64,000 nt of DNA from Gemella haemolysans ATCC 10379 (GCF_000173915.1 NZ_ACDZ02000011.1:1-64000), one strand, 5' to 3'. Positions 37,172 through 48,672 are shown, counted from the stretch's first letter. A program made the numbers and translations. The notes: generated from the letters alone by a model not told the origin.

Positions 37172-37271
37172 TATAATATGGATAAAATAGATACTAGTAA
37201 AACTCAATTCGGGGGTGGGAACATGGATACATTAGATTAATAGAGAGATTTTATTAAAAAGGAGTTTATGT
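37172..37271 (+). promoter_or_regulatory. Leader region of the ABC-F gene
   Basis: A TATAAT is at 37172-37177. A five-codon reading frame (MDTLD) at 37223-37240 has a strong GGGGGTGGG RBS. AAACTC near 37200 can pair with GAGTTT at 37263-37268, which overlaps the RBS of the ABC-F gene. This is the layout of ribosome-stalling or translational attenuation used by antibiotic-resistance ABC-F genes. Function is inferred. Confidence 0.5.
37223..37240 (+). CDS. Leader peptide MDTLD
   Basis: Five codons with a strong ribosome binding site (GGGGGTGGG), ending 31 bases before the ABC-F start. Too short for a function of its own; a cis-acting leader is the likely reading. Its real translation is unproven. 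Confidence 0.4.
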   Translation: MDTLD

Positions 37272-38627
37272 ATGCAAATATTAAATATTAAAAACATAGA
37301 GTTTGAAAAACAAGGGAAGATATTATTCAAAATTGAAAAATTGAGTATAAATACTGGTGATATTATTGGTTTAATAGGGAAAAATGGTTCAGGGAAGACA
37401 ACTCTGTTAAAATATATAGATGACTATCTTAAAGATGAAAATAACATTTCATCAGAGTTTTTAGAATTTGGAGAAAATTCTCTTCTTAAAAAAAGTGGAG
37501 GGGAAGTTGTTGTGAACAAGATTAGAGGTAGTTTATTATCAAATGTTGAATTATATTTACTAGACGAACCATCAACATACTTAGATTATAATAATGCTAA
37601 CAAAATAGCTAATCTTATAAAAAGAACTCCAGCGACCTTTTGTATAGCAAGTCACGATAGAAATTTCTTAAATAATGTTTGTACTAAGTTATGGATAATC
37701 GAAAGTAATACTGTGAGAGAATTTAATGGAAATTATCATGAGTACAAGCTACAAGAAGAAATTGAAAATACTGAATATGAGGCTGAACTGCAAAAGTACA
37801 ATAAAGAAGTTAAGAAGATAAAGAAAAGCATCCAAGAGATGAAAGAGGAACAGAAGAAGAAATCTGGAAAGCCAAAGAACATGAGTGGATCAGATTATAG
37901 AATTATAAGTGTAAAAAATAAAATTTCAAAAAACGAAAAAAGGTTACAGAAAAAAATATCAAGACAAGAAGATAAGTTGCAGGCTAATATTAAACCTAAG
38001 CCATTAAAAGATAAGTATGATATTGAATTTTTAGAGATATTTAAGGAAACTCATAACAAGAGTTTTTGTATTGATGCGAAAAGCTGTGAAATAGATGGGA
38101 AGTTTCTCTGGTCATCACCTGGTTTTTCTTTTTCTAGTGGTGATAAGATTTTAATTAAAGGAAAAAACGGTTCGGGGAAAACTACTTTTCTAAATTATGT
38201 GAAAGAGTCCATTCCTATTTCTTTACAAGTAGCATATTTTGAACAAAATAACTTCGATATTTTTAAAGAAGAAAAAACATTGTTTGAATTTGTGAAAGAA
38301 TCTACTACACTAGATGTTATAGAACTTAGAAATATACTAGCTTTACTAAATTTTAGAGGTGATGATATCAATAAGAAGATATCAGTTTTAAGCAAAGGGG
38401 AGAAAGTTAAACTTTATTTTGTAAGTTTACTTTTTAGAAAAACAGACGTACTGTTATTAGATGAGATAACTAACTTCTTAGATGTTGTTGCGATAGAAGC
38501 GATAGAGAAGATATTAAATAAATATCCTGGTATACTAATTATGGTCAGTCACGATATGGAATTTATCGATAATGTTGCAACTAAGGTTATAAACATTACG
38601 AATAAAGAAGTACTGAAATTCGAATAA
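37272..38627 (+). CDS. ABC-F family ATPase (possible ribosome-protection protein)
   Basis: 451 residues with two ATPase domains and no membrane spans. NBD1: Walker A IGKNGSGKTTLLK near residue 37, signature SGGE near 76, Walker B LYLLDEPSTYLD near 95. A charged linker of about 80 residues (155-235) is Lys/Glu-rich. NBD2: Walker A KGKNGSGKTTFLN near 298, signature LSKGEKV near 375, Walker B VLLLDEITNFLD near 400. This matches ABC-F proteins such as Vga/Lsa/Msr, which dislodge drugs from the ribosome. The NBD1 is compact. RBS AAAGGAG. Resistance is inferred, not shown. Confidence 0.85.
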   Translation: MQILNIKNIEFEKQGKILFKIEKLSINTGDIIGLIGKNGSGKTTLLKYIDDYLKDENNISSEFLEFGENSLLKKSGGEVVVNKIRGSLLSNVELYLLDEPSTYLDYNNANKIANLIKRTPATFCIASHDRNFLNNVCTKLWIIESNTVREFNGNYHEYKLQEEIENTEYEAELQKYNKEVKKIKKSIQEMKEEQKKKSGKPKNMSGSDYRIISVKNKISKNEKRLQKKISRQEDKLQANIKPKPLKDKYDIEFLEIFKETHNKSFCIDAKSCEIDGKFLWSSPGFSFSSGDKILIKGKNGSGKTTFLNYVKESIPISLQVAYFEQNNFDIFKEEKTLFEFVKESTTLDVIELRNILALLNFRGDDINKKISVLSKGEKVKLYFVSLLFRKTDVLLLDEITNFLDVVAIEAIEKILNKYPGILIMVSHDMEFIDNVATKVINITNKEVLKFE

Positions 38628-38662
38628 ATTATAAAATAATGAAACTATTTATGAGGACAATT

Positions 38663-38758
38663 ATGATAAAAATTATTATAGCTGCATTCTTAATATTAGG
38701 TTTCGTTTGAGCTGAGTTTGCTAGTGCTAGATGGAAAGAAAAGGATGAAGATGAATAA
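38663..38758 (+). pseudogene. Small membrane peptide interrupted by TGA
   Basis: The frame starts ATG at 38663 with GAGGA 7 bases upstream and reads MIKIIIAAFLILGFV, then TGA at 38708, then AEFASARWKEKDEDE to TAA at 38758. Without the stop it would be a 31-residue single-span peptide with an acidic tail. This looks like a recent nonsense mutation in a small membrane protein gene; read-through is possible but unproven. No family recognised. Confidence 0.45.
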
Positions 38759-38767
38759 AAAGAAAAG

Positions 38768-38810
38768 TGGATTATTGGAGACATTTAATTGCTCCAATAA
38801 TCCATTATAA
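38768..38810 (+). terminator. Hairpin terminator before the pyr operon
   Basis: TGGATTATTGGAG pairs with CTCCAATAATCCA around an 11-base loop; a short AT tail follows. Confidence 0.75.
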
Positions 38811-38812
38811 AT

Positions 38813-38841
38813 TTGACAAATCTCATATTATGGTATATAAT
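38813..38841 (+). promoter_or_regulatory. Promoter of the pyr operon
   Basis: Perfect TTGACA at 38813-38818, 17-bp spacer, perfect TATAAT at 38836-38841. Confidence 0.92.
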
Positions 38842-38874
38842 ATTGATAATTTGAATAACACATCTTTAATGTGA

Positions 38875-38956
38875 TCCAGAGAGGTCAGCAAAGATTTATT
38901 AATTGGAAAACCAAGTTTATTTATGCTGTCCTGCTCAATAGAGTAGGCTTTTTTTT
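38875..38956 (+). promoter_or_regulatory. PyrR-responsive attenuator 1 (pyrR leader)
   Basis: The PyrR anti-antiterminator consensus TCCAGAGAGG is at 38875-38884, followed by TCAGCA. A terminator hairpin CCTGCTC-AATA-GAGTAGG at 38930-38947 with a T8 run follows just before pyrR. UMP-bound PyrR is known to favour this terminator. Confidence 0.92.
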
Positions 38957-38966
38957 GAGGTGAAGT

Positions 38967-39491
38967 ATGAAAAAACGAATTCTTTTCGACGAAACAATGA
39001 TTTCTAGAATGATTACCAGAATTGCTAATGAAATAATCGAACAAAATAAATTAGATGATATTGTTTTAGTAGGTATTCAAACTAGAGGGATTCATATCGC
39101 CAAAAGATTGAAACAAAAAATCAAAGAAATTGAAAATACTAATATTCCAGTAGAAACACTTGATATAAAATTCTATCGAGATGATTTAGAAAAAATAAGT
39201 GAAGAACCGGAAATAAAAGTTTCACGTTTTAAACTTGATTTGACAAACAAAGTTGTAATTATTGTAGATGATGTTCTTTATACAGGAAGAACCGTAAGAG
39301 CAGCGATAGATGCTATTATGGATGCTAGTCGTCCAAAAGCAATTCGCCTTGCGATTCTTGTAGACAGAGGACATAGAGAGCTGCCAATTAGAGCAGATCA
39401 TATCGGAAAAAATATTCCTACTTCAAGAAAAGAAAATGTGAAAGTTCATTTGAATGAAGTAGATGATGTTGAAGAAATATTATTAATTTAA
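38967..39491 (+). CDS. pyrR: Bifunctional pyr operon regulator / uracil phosphoribosyltransferase
   Basis: 174 residues, the normal length. The PRPP-binding motif VVIIVDDVLYTGRTVRAA is near residue 95. It begins MKKRILFDETMISRMITRI as in Bacillus PyrR. It senses UMP and binds the two leader RNAs to attenuate the operon. The ATG follows GAGGTG right after attenuator 1. Confidence 0.97.
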   Translation: MKKRILFDETMISRMITRIANEIIEQNKLDDIVLVGIQTRGIHIAKRLKQKIKEIENTNIPVETLDIKFYRDDLEKISEEPEIKVSRFKLDLTNKVVIIVDDVLYTGRTVRAAIDAIMDASRPKAIRLAILVDRGHRELPIRADHIGKNIPTSRKENVKVHLNEVDDVEEILLI

Positions 39492-39512
39492 ATATAAAAT
39501 CTTTTTAAGGTA

Positions 39513-39664
39513 GTCCAGAGAGGCTAACAAGGGATTGAATTTAAAGTTTATACTTTATTTGAGTATAGCTATATTTAGGTATAACTATGCCCAGATAATA
39601 ACTTGAATTTAATAGTTGATGAACAGTCATACCTTGTAGCCAGATGGATACAAGGTATTTTTTT
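39513..39664 (+). promoter_or_regulatory. PyrR-responsive attenuator 2 (pyrR-pyrB)
   Basis: The PyrR consensus TCCAGAGAGGCTAACAAGG is at 39513-39531. The terminator hairpin ATACCTTGTA/TACAAGGTAT is at 39629-39658 with a T-run. The left arm can alternatively pair with the CAAGG of the PyrR motif region, giving the antiterminator switch. Confidence 0.93.
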
Positions 39665-39685
39665 ATACAAAATGGAGGAAGTACT

Positions 39686-40567
39686 ATGAGAAATATAGTA
39701 AAAATGTCGGATTTAACAAATGAAGAAGTTTATCAACTGATAGAAAGAGCTTTAGAGTTGAAAAATGGTAAACAAGTAGAGCCAAGAGAAGACTTATATA
39801 TAGCAAATTTATTCTTTGAAAACTCAACTAGAACGAAACATAGTTTTGAGGTAGCTGAGCATAAACACAGATTAAATGTTATTAATTTTGAAGTAGCAAC
39901 TTCATCGGTAAATAAAGGTGAAACTTTATACGATACTTGTAAAACATTAGAGATGTTAGGTTGCAATATGTTGGTTATTAGACATGGTCAAGATGCTTAC
40001 TACAATGAACTGACTAACTTGAATATTCCGATTTTAAGTGGAGGAGATGGTAGTGGAGAACACCCAAGTCAATGTTTACTTGATCTAATGACAATGTATG
40101 AGAAGTTCGGAACATTCGAAAATCTTAATGTAATCATCGCAGGGGATATTAAAAATTCTCGTGTAGCAAGAAGTAATTACAACATGCTTACAAGATTAGG
40201 GGCAAGAGTAAGATTTGTTTGTCCTGACATTTTCAAAGACGAGACACTTGGAGAAGTAGTAGACTTCGATAAAGTAGTTGGCGAAGTTGATGTTTGTATG
40301 CTACTTAGAGTTCAACATGAAAGACATGACTCTAAAATGGGACTAAGTAAAGATGAATATCATAATAACTTTGGATTAACTAAAGAGCGCTATGAAAGAT
40401 TAAAAGAATCAGCAATAGTTATGCATCCGGCACCTGTTAATAGAGATATGGAAATAGCTTCGGAACTAGTTGAAGCACCTAAATCAGTAATCTTTGAACA
40501 GATGAAAAATGGGATGTTCATGAGACAGGCAATGATAGAAAAAATAATTAAAGATAATAATTTATAA
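39686..40567 (+). CDS. pyrB: Aspartate carbamoyltransferase catalytic subunit
   Basis: 293 residues from the ATG at 39686 with TGGAGGAAG; a longer frame from 39644 passes through the terminator and is rejected. Carbamoyl-phosphate motif [12 protein letters not shown] near residue 48, then [14 protein letters not shown] near 130, and MHPAPVNRD near 258. Second enzyme step of UMP synthesis. No regulatory subunit gene is present, as is usual in Firmicutes. Confidence 0.97.
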   Translation: MRNIVKMSDLTNEEVYQLIERALELKNGKQVEPREDLYIANLFFENSTRTKHSFEVAEHKHRLNVINFEVATSSVNKGETLYDTCKTLEMLGCNMLVIRHGQDAYYNELTNLNIPILSGGDGSGEHPSQCLLDLMTMYEKFGTFENLNVIIAGDIKNSRVARSNYNMLTRLGARVRFVCPDIFKDETLGEVVDFDKVVGEVDVCMLLRVQHERHDSKMGLSKDEYHNNFGLTKERYERLKESAIVMHPAPVNRDMEIASELVEAPKSVIFEQMKNGMFMRQAMIEKIIKDNNL

Positions 40568-40580
40568 AGAGGAGAAGCAT

Positions 40581-41861
40581 ATGTTACTTTTAAAAAACGG
40601 TAAAATTTTAGAAAATGGTGTATTAATAGAAAGAGATATTTTAGTTGATGATAAAAAAATCGTAAAAATCTCTGAGAATATCGAAGAGAGTGGAGCTAAG
40701 GTATTGGACTTAGAAGGGAAATTCGTTTCACCAGGATTTATAGATGTTCACGTACACTGGAGAGAGCCAGGATTTGAATATAAAGAAAACATTTACCATG
40801 CTTCAAGAGCGGCAGCTCGTGGTGGATTTACTACAGCGATGCCTATGCCAAACTTAAATCCAGTACCAGATAACTATGAGAACCTAAAATTACAACTAGA
40901 TATTATCGAACGCGATTCAGTAATCAGAGCAATACCATTTGGAGCTATAACAAAAGGTGAAGAAGGAAAAGAATATGCTGATTTCGAAGAATTAGCTGAG
41001 CATGTGTTTGCCTTTAGTGATGACGGTAGAGGAGTACAGGATGCTAACATGATGTATGAATCTATGATAGTTGCTGCTAAATTAAATAAAGCAATCGTAG
41101 CTCACTGTGAAGATAACTCATTAATCCGCGGAGGATGTATGCACTGTGGACGTAGAAGTCGTGAATTAGATTTACCAGGAATCCCTTCAGTATGTGAAAG
41201 TGTTCAGATTGCACGTGATGTTCTTCTAGCTGAAGCAGCAGGCTGTCACTACCATGTTTGTCACGTATCTACTAAAGAATCAGTAAGGGTAGTAAGAGAA
41301 GCGAAGGCAGCAGGAATTAAAGTAACTTGTGAAGTATGTCCTCACCACCTAATAAGTGATGAAATGGATATTCCAGAAGATAACGGAATGTGGAAGATGA
41401 ATCCACCGCTAAGAGCACGTGAAGATAGAAATGCTCTAATCGCTGGTTTATTAGATGGAACAATCGACGTTATAGCAACAGACCACGCACCACACGCTAC
41501 TCATGAGAAAGACTTATCGATGAGAAAAGCTGCATTTGGAATTGTTGGAAGTGAAACAGCATTCAGCCAACTTTATACGAAATTTGTAAAAACAGGAGTA
41601 TTCTCACTAGACTTACTAGTTAAATTGATGACTGAAAAAGTTGCAGATACTTTTGATTTACCATATGGACGTTTAGAAGGAGGTGGTTTTGCAGACTTAG
41701 TAGTAATCGACTTAGAAAAATCACTGAAAATTGATCCGGAAAAATTCTTATCTAAAGGTAGAAATACACCGTATGTAGGAGAAGAAATTTATGGAATACC
41801 AGTATTAACACTATGTGAAGGTCAAGTTGCATACAAAGATAGTGAAGTATTTGAAGTTTAA
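40581..41861 (+). CDS. pyrC: Dihydroorotase
   Basis: 426 residues, typical of type I dihydroorotase. The zinc motif DVHVHWREPG is near residue 58. The later HVCHVSTKES and IATDHAPHATHEK (Asp base) are intact. It closes carbamoyl-aspartate to dihydroorotate. RBS GAGGAG; 13 bp after pyrB. Confidence 0.97.
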   Translation: MLLLKNGKILENGVLIERDILVDDKKIVKISENIEESGAKVLDLEGKFVSPGFIDVHVHWREPGFEYKENIYHASRAAARGGFTTAMPMPNLNPVPDNYENLKLQLDIIERDSVIRAIPFGAITKGEEGKEYADFEELAEHVFAFSDDGRGVQDANMMYESMIVAAKLNKAIVAHCEDNSLIRGGCMHCGRRSRELDLPGIPSVCESVQIARDVLLAEAAGCHYHVCHVSTKESVRVVREAKAAGIKVTCEVCPHHLISDEMDIPEDNGMWKMNPPLRAREDRNALIAGLLDGTIDVIATDHAPHATHEKDLSMRKAAFGIVGSETAFSQLYTKFVKTGVFSLDLLVKLMTEKVADTFDLPYGRLEGGGFADLVVIDLEKSLKIDPEKFLSKGRNTPYVGEEIYGIPVLTLCEGQVAYKDSEVFEV

Positions 41862-41892
41862 AAAATAAAAAACTTAGAAAGAGAGAACAAAG

Positions 41893-42981
41893 ATGTACAG
41901 TTACGATAGACAACTAATTTTAGAAGATGGAACAGTATATAAAGGATATGGATTTGGTGCTAATAAAGCACTAGCAGGAGAGGTAGTGTTTAACACAGGT
42001 ATGACAGGCTATCAAGAAACACTTTCTGATCCATCATACAATGGACAAATAGTAACATTCACTTATCCATTAATCGGAAATTACGGAATCAACAGAGATG
42101 ATTTTGAGACAATTAATCCTAGTATTAAAGGACTTATCGTTAGGGAAGTTTGTAAAAAACCTTCTAACTTTAGAACAGAATACAGTTTAGATGAGGTATT
42201 AAAAGAGCTTAACATTCCAGGGATTTCTGGAATTGATACACGTAGTTTAACAAGAAAAATAAGAGAACACGGTACAATCAAAGGAATAATTACTGACCTT
42301 TGCATGGATCCGGAAGAACAATTAGAAAATCTTAGAAAAACTGACTTACCAACGAACCAAATTGAACAAGTTTCAACGCAAAAAGCTTTCTTATCTTCAG
42401 GAAATGGATATAGAGTAGTACTAGTAGACTTTGGTATGAAATCAGGAATACTAAGAGAACTTAATGAACGTAATTGTGATATCGTTGTTGTACCTCATAA
42501 TGTAACTGCTGCAGAAATCTTCAGACTTAATCCAGATGGAATTATGTTAAGTAATGGACCTGGAGATCCAGAAGATGTACCAGAAACAATTGAGATGCTT
42601 AAAGAAGTTATGCCGAAAATTCCAGTTTTTGGAATTTGTATGGGGCACCAACTTATTGCATTAGCATCAGGAGCGAAAACATACAAACTTAAATTTGGTC
42701 ACCGTGGAGCTAACCACCCAGTTAAAAACTTAATAACTGGAAAAGTTGATATTACTTCACAAAACCATGGTTTCAGTGTTGATATCGAATCATTAAAAGA
42801 TACAGATTTAGAGCTTACACACTTATCAGTGAATGATAAAACATGTGAAGGAGTACGTCATAAAAAATACCCAGTATTTTCAGTACAATATCACCCAGAA
42901 GCATCACCAGGACCACACGATCCTAACTACTTATTCGATCAGTTTATAGATTATATGAGAGAATTTAAAGAAAACAAATAG
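41893..42981 (+). CDS. carA: Carbamoyl-phosphate synthase small subunit
   Basis: 362 residues. The C-terminal class I glutamine amidotransferase domain has the nucleophile Cys in GICMGHQLIALA near residue 242 and the His-Glu pair in QYHPEASPGPHD near 334. The N-terminal half is the CarA-specific domain. It releases ammonia from glutamine for CarB. It lies inside the pyr operon, so it serves pyrimidine synthesis. Confidence 0.97.
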   Translation: MYSYDRQLILEDGTVYKGYGFGANKALAGEVVFNTGMTGYQETLSDPSYNGQIVTFTYPLIGNYGINRDDFETINPSIKGLIVREVCKKPSNFRTEYSLDEVLKELNIPGISGIDTRSLTRKIREHGTIKGIITDLCMDPEEQLENLRKTDLPTNQIEQVSTQKAFLSSGNGYRVVLVDFGMKSGILRELNERNCDIVVVPHNVTAAEIFRLNPDGIMLSNGPGDPEDVPETIEMLKEVMPKIPVFGICMGHQLIALASGAKTYKLKFGHRGANHPVKNLITGKVDITSQNHGFSVDIESLKDTDLELTHLSVNDKTCEGVRHKKYPVFSVQYHPEASPGPHDPNYLFDQFIDYMREFKENK

Positions 42982-43033
42982 GAAATAACCTGAGAAATTA
43001 TAGAGTATCGATGCAAAATTAAGGAGAATAAAA

Positions 43034-46000
43034 ATGCCAAAACGTAATGATATAAAAACAATACTAGTAATAGGATCTGGACCAATTACAATAGGTCAAG
43101 CAGCAGAGTTTGACTATGCTGGGACTCAAGCGTGTCTGTCTTTAAGAGAAGAAGGGTATGAAGTTATCTTAGTTAACTCTAACCCAGCGACAATAATGAC
43201 TGATAAAGAAATTGCAGATAAAGTATATATGGAACCTTTAACTCTTGAGTTTGTAAGTAAAATTATCAGAAAAGAAAGACCTGATGCATTACTTCCAACA
43301 TTAGGAGGACAAGTGGGGCTTAACCTTGCGGTAGAGTTACACAAAAGTGGAATCTTAGATAAATACGGAGTTGAATTACTAGGAACGAAATTAAGTTCAA
43401 TCGAACAAGCAGAGGATAGAGAATTATTCCGTGATCTTATGAATGAACTTAATGAACCAGTTCCAGAATCAGCGATTATTACAACTTTAGATGAAGCGAG
43501 AGAATTTGTGGCTGAAATAGGATATCCGGTAATTGTTCGTCCTGCCTTCACTATGGGGGGAACAGGTGGAGGTATCTGTTACAACGAGAAAGATTTAGAA
43601 GAAATCGTAAGTAGTGGATTACACTATTCACCAGTTACTCAATGTCTATTAGAAAAATCTATCGCTGGATTTAAAGAAATTGAATACGAAGTAATGCGTG
43701 ACTCTAACGATACAGCGATTGTTGTATGTAACATGGAAAACATTGATCCTGTTGGGATTCACACAGGGGATTCAGTAGTAGTAGCACCTTCTCAAACATT
43801 AACAGACAGAGAGTACCACATGCTACGTAATGTATCATTAAAAATTATTAGAGCTTTAAAAATTGAAGGTGGATGTAACGTACAACTTGCACTTGATCCA
43901 GATTCATTCAAATACTATATTATCGAAGTTAATCCAAGGGTATCACGTTCATCAGCTTTAGCATCAAAAGCTACAGGATATCCGATTGCGAAAATTGCAG
44001 CGAAAATTGCTGTAGGATTAACTCTTGATGAAATTATAAACCCAGTTACACAAAATTCGTATGCTTGTTTCGAACCAACACTTGACTATGTAGTAAGTAA
44101 AATCCCACGTTTCCCATTTGATAAATTTGAAAATGCGGATAGAAAATTAGGAACACAAATGAAAGCTACTGGTGAAGTAATGGCGATGGGTAGAACTTAT
44201 GAAGAAAGTTTACTAAAAGCTATTCGTTCATTAGAATATGGTGTGCACCACCTTGGACTACCTAATGGAGATGATTTCACATTAGAAGAAATTATTGACA
44301 AGATTAAACAAGCCGGAGATGAAAGATTATTCTTTATTGGAGAAGCTTTAAGGCGCGGACAAAGCACAAAAGATATTCATGATATTACAAAAATTGACAT
44401 GTTCTTCCTAGAGAAAATGCAAAATATCATTGATATCGAACATGAGTTAAAAGACAATGTTGGAAATGTAGATTTACTAGAATATGCTAAAAAATACGGA
44501 TTCTCTGATAAGGTAATTGCCCATAGATGGGGAGTGACAGAAGATGATATCTACAACCTTCGTCAAGAAAATAAAATAACACCAGTATTCAAAATGGTTG
44601 ATACATGTGCAGCTGAGTTTGTTTCAGAAACTCCATACTTCTATTCAAGTTATGAACAAGAGGAAGAATCAATCGTTAGCGATAAGAAAAAAATTGTTGT
44701 CCTAGGATCTGGTCCTATCCGTATCGGACAAGGTGTAGAGTTCGATTATGCTACGGTTCATGCAGTAATGGCGATTAAAGATGCTGGTTACGAAGCAATC
44801 ATTGTTAATAACAACCCAGAAACAGTTTCTACAGACTTTACAATCTCTGATAAACTGTACTTCGAGCCATTAACTGAAGAAGATGTTATGGCGATAATTA
44901 ATCATGAAAATCCACTAGGGGTTGTAGTGCAATTTGGTGGACAAACAGCGATTAACCTAGCAGCTAAATTAGAAAAACACGGCGTGAAAATTCTAGGTAC
45001 TGCTTTAGAAGAAATCGATAATGCAGAAGATAGAGATAAATTTGAAGAATTATTACATAAACTAGATATTCCACAACCACTTGGAAAAACTGCATTTGAT
45101 GTAGAAACAGCAGTTAAAAATGCAGAAGAAATTGGATACCCTGTATTAGTAAGACCATCATACGTACTAGGTGGACGAGCTATGGAAATAGTATATGAAG
45201 AAGCTGAATTACGTCGTTATATGAAGACAGCTGTAAAACTTACACCAGAACACCCAGTACTAACTGACAGATATTTAGTAGGTCGTGAGATAGAAGTAGA
45301 TGCTATTAGTGATGGTGAAACAGTAATTATTCCAGGTATTATGGAACACATCGAAAGAGCAGGGGTTCACTCAGGTGACTCAATAGCGGTATATCCACCT
45401 CAAACCCTAACAGAAGGTGAAAAAGCTAAGTTAATAGAATATACAATTAAATTAGCAAAAGGATTAAACATCGTTGGATTATTAAATATTCAATATGTAA
45501 TAAGTAAAGGTGAAGTATTCGTACTAGAAGTTAACCCACGAAGCTCAAGAACTGTACCATTCTTAAGTAAAATCACAGGAGTTCCAATGGCAAAACTTGC
45601 TGCTGGAGCTATCATTGGAGAAACTCTAAAATCTAAAGGATATGAAACTGGATTATTACCAGAAGCACAGAATGTTTACACTAAAGTACCGGTATTTAGT
45701 TTCCAAAAACTAAAAGATGTTGATACTACTCTTGGACCTGAGATGAAATCAACTGGAGAAGTAATGGGAAGTGATAGAACTCTAGAAAAATCACTTTACA
45801 AAGGACTTCTTGCAGCAGGAATCAAAGTAAGTGATCAAGGAAATATCTTATTCACTATTAGTAATGATGATAAAGAAGAAGCATTAAATATAGCAAAACG
45901 ATTCTTCGATTTAGGATATAACCTATTAGCTACAGAAGGAACAGCTAAGTACTTAGATGAACATGGATTAAGAGTTACTCCAGTAGGAAAAATTAATCAA

Positions 46001-46210
46001 AGTGATTACAGTGTACTTGATGCTATATATAATGGAGATGTGGATGTAGTAGTAAATACTACTTCAAAAGATAAAGATGTAACAAAAGACGGATTCAAGA
46101 TTCGCCGTGTAGCGAGTGAGCAAGAGGTTGTATGTTTAACATCATTAGATACAGCAGATGCGCTACTAAAAGTATTAGAATCAATATCATTTGATATATT
46201 ACCACTATAA
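43034..46210 (+). CDS. carB: Carbamoyl-phosphate synthase large subunit
   Basis: 1058 residues: two homologous ATP-grasp halves. First half [20 protein letters not shown] at about 14, [15 protein letters not shown] near 170, and [18 protein letters not shown] near 300. Second half [20 protein letters not shown] near 560 and [15 protein letters not shown] near 710. The C-terminal MGS-like allosteric domain covers about 935-1058. It makes carbamoyl phosphate using ammonia tunnelled from CarA. Confidence 0.98.
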   Translation: MPKRNDIKTILVIGSGPITIGQAAEFDYAGTQACLSLREEGYEVILVNSNPATIMTDKEIADKVYMEPLTLEFVSKIIRKERPDALLPTLGGQVGLNLAVELHKSGILDKYGVELLGTKLSSIEQAEDRELFRDLMNELNEPVPESAIITTLDEAREFVAEIGYPVIVRPAFTMGGTGGGICYNEKDLEEIVSSGLHYSPVTQCLLEKSIAGFKEIEYEVMRDSNDTAIVVCNMENIDPVGIHTGDSVVVAPSQTLTDREYHMLRNVSLKIIRALKIEGGCNVQLALDPDSFKYYIIEVNPRVSRSSALASKATGYPIAKIAAKIAVGLTLDEIINPVTQNSYACFEPTLDYVVSKIPRFPFDKFENADRKLGTQMKATGEVMAMGRTYEESLLKAIRSLEYGVHHLGLPNGDDFTLEEIIDKIKQAGDERLFFIGEALRRGQSTKDIHDITKIDMFFLEKMQNIIDIEHELKDNVGNVDLLEYAKKYGFSDKVIAHRWGVTEDDIYNLRQENKITPVFKMVDTCAAEFVSETPYFYSSYEQEEESIVSDKKKIVVLGSGPIRIGQGVEFDYATVHAVMAIKDAGYEAIIVNNNPETVSTDFTISDKLYFEPLTEEDVMAIINHENPLGVVVQFGGQTAINLAAKLEKHGVKILGTALEEIDNAEDRDKFEELLHKLDIPQPLGKTAFDVETAVKNAEEIGYPVLVRPSYVLGGRAMEIVYEEAELRRYMKTAVKLTPEHPVLTDRYLVGREIEVDAISDGETVIIPGIMEHIERAGVHSGDSIAVYPPQTLTEGEKAKLIEYTIKLAKGLNIVGLLNIQYVISKGEVFVLEVNPRSSRTVPFLSKITGVPMAKLAAGAIIGETLKSKGYETGLLPEAQNVYTKVPVFSFQKLKDVDTTLGPEMKSTGEVMGSDRTLEKSLYKGLLAAGIKVSDQGNILFTISNDDKEEALNIAKRFFDLGYNLLATEGTAKYLDEHGLRVTPVGKINQSDYSVLDAIYNGDVDVVVNTTSKDKDVTKDGFKIRRVASEQEVVCLTSLDTADALLKVLESISFDILPL

Positions 46211-46223
46211 AATAAAAAATGAT

Positions 46224-46251
46224 GAAGAAGGGGAAATTTTTTCCCTTCTTC
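46224..46251 (+). other. Hairpin between carB and pyrK
   Basis: GAAGAAGGG pairs with CCCTTCTTC around a T-rich loop. No T-run follows, so it is probably a processing or stability hairpin and not a terminator. No PyrR motif is present. Confidence 0.5.
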
Positions 46252-46270
46252 TTACAGAAGGAGCATTTGG

Positions 46271-47035
46271 ATGGATACTTATTTAGCAACAGTAATTAGT
46301 AATGAACAAATTGCAGATAAAATATTTAGAATTGAATTGCAGGGTGATGTAGTTGAAGAAATGAATACACCTGGACAATTCGTAAATATTAAAGTTAGCA
46401 ATAGTTATGAATTTTTATTAAGAAGACCTATTTCAATTTGTGAAATTAATAAAGAAAAAAATACATTTGTCATGGTCTACAGAGCAGATGGAGCAGGTAC
46501 TAAGAAAATATCTGAATTAGAAGCCGGTGATTTAGTAGATGTATTAGGACCATTAGGAAAAGGATATGATGTTTATACACTAGAAAAAGGGCAAACTGCA
46601 TTGCTAGTAGGTGGAGGAATTGGAGTTCCACCGTTATATGAATTAGCAAAGCAATTTAGAAAACAAGGGATAAACACAGTACATATTTTAGGTTTTAATA
46701 ATGTGAAAGATGTGTTTTATGAAGAAAAATTTGCAGAGCTTGGTACAACTTATGTTGCTACTGCTGATGGAAGTTACGGAGAAAAAGGTTTTGTTACTGA
46801 TGTTATAAAAAATTATAAAGTTGACTATGATAAGTATTATAGTTGTGGTCCATTTGCTATGTTAAAAGCATTAACTAAGATGGATGAAGAAAAGATGGGG
46901 TATATTTCTTTAGAAGAAAGAATGGCTTGTGGAGTAGGTGCATGCTATGCATGTGTTTGTGAAAAAATCGATGGTTCGATCTCACGTGTATGTTACGATG
47001 GACCTGTATACGATTCGAAAGAAATAGCATTATAG
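46271..47035 (+). CDS. pyrK: Dihydroorotate dehydrogenase electron transfer subunit
   Basis: 254 residues. The FAD-binding RRPISICEI is near residue 50. The NAD-binding [15 protein letters not shown] is near 115. A C-terminal 2Fe-2S cluster binds through [15 protein letters not shown] and a later VCYDGPVY. It couples type 1B dihydroorotate dehydrogenase to NAD+. RBS GAAGGAG. It directly precedes pyrD. Confidence 0.96.
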   Translation: MDTYLATVISNEQIADKIFRIELQGDVVEEMNTPGQFVNIKVSNSYEFLLRRPISICEINKEKNTFVMVYRADGAGTKKISELEAGDLVDVLGPLGKGYDVYTLEKGQTALLVGGGIGVPPLYELAKQFRKQGINTVHILGFNNVKDVFYEEKFAELGTTYVATADGSYGEKGFVTDVIKNYKVDYDKYYSCGPFAMLKALTKMDEEKMGYISLEERMACGVGACYACVCEKIDGSISRVCYDGPVYDSKEIAL

Positions 47036-47959
<924 letters not shown>

Positions 47960-47973
47960 AAAGGAGAAATATT

Positions 47974-48672
47974 ATGAATAAAGATGTAATAATAGCGTTA
48001 GATTTTCCAACTTTGGAAGACACTTTAAATTTTTTAGAAAAATTTGGTGAAGAAAAATTATTTGTAAAAGTTGGGATGGAATTATACCTACAAAATGGAC
48101 CTGTTGTTATTGAAAAAATTAAAGAATTAGGACATAAGATATTCTTAGATCTTAAACTACATGATATTCCTAATACAGTTTATGGTGCGACAAAAGGTTT
48201 AGCAAAATTCAAAGTTGATATTCTTACAGTACATGCTGCAGGAGGTTATGAAATGCTTAAAGCAGCAAAACGAGGAATGGTCGAAGGCGGTAGTGTAGAT
48301 ACTAATGTAATAGCGATAACACAATTAACTTCGACATCAGAAGAAGCGATGAAAGACGAGCAACTAATTGCTGTATCTTTAGAAGAGAGCGTAATTAATT
48401 ATGCTAAACTAGCTAAAAAAGCAGGACTTGATGGAGTAGTTTCATCAGTTTGGGAAGCAAGATTAATTAAAGAAAACTGTGGAGATGACTTCTTAAAAGT
48501 AACTCCAGGAATAAGATTGGAAACAGATGAAGTTGGAGATCAAAAACGTGTAGCAACTCCAACTGTTGCTAACGAAGAAGGAAGTACACATATCGTGGTT
48601 GGTCGTTCTATAACTAAATCGCAAAATCCACTTGAAGTTTATAAACTTATTAAAAGTCAATTCGTAAAATAA
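47974..48672 (+). CDS. pyrF: Orotidine 5'-phosphate decarboxylase
   Basis: 232 residues. The catalytic DxKxxD motif is visible as FLDLKLHDIPNT near residue 57-68. VTPGIRLE near 180 and HIVVGRSITK near 209 bind phosphate. It decarboxylates OMP to UMP. RBS AAGGAG, 14 bp after pyrD. Confidence 0.97.
   Translation: MNKDVIIALDFPTLEDTLNFLEKFGEEKLFVKVGMELYLQNGPVVIEKIKELGHKIFLDLKLHDIPNTVYGATKGLAKFKVDILTVHAAGGYEMLKAAKRGMVEGGSVDTNVIAITQLTSTSEEAMKDEQLIAVSLEESVINYAKLAKKAGLDGVVSSVWEARLIKENCGDDFLKVTPGIRLETDEVGDQKRVATPTVANEEGSTHIVVGRSITKSQNPLEVYKLIKSQFVK

Noticed and set aside
38663..38758. TGA recoding (as in code 4 or code 25 bacteria)
   Set aside because: All other genes use TGG for Trp and have no in-frame TGA, so a local nonsense mutation is more likely.
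43126..43551. 141-residue minus-strand frame inside carB
   Set aside because: Antisense shadow of a highly conserved gene, Ser/Leu-rich low-information sequence.
46224..46251. Third PyrR attenuator between carB and pyrK
   Set aside because: Hairpin without the TCCAGAGAGG motif and without a T-run.
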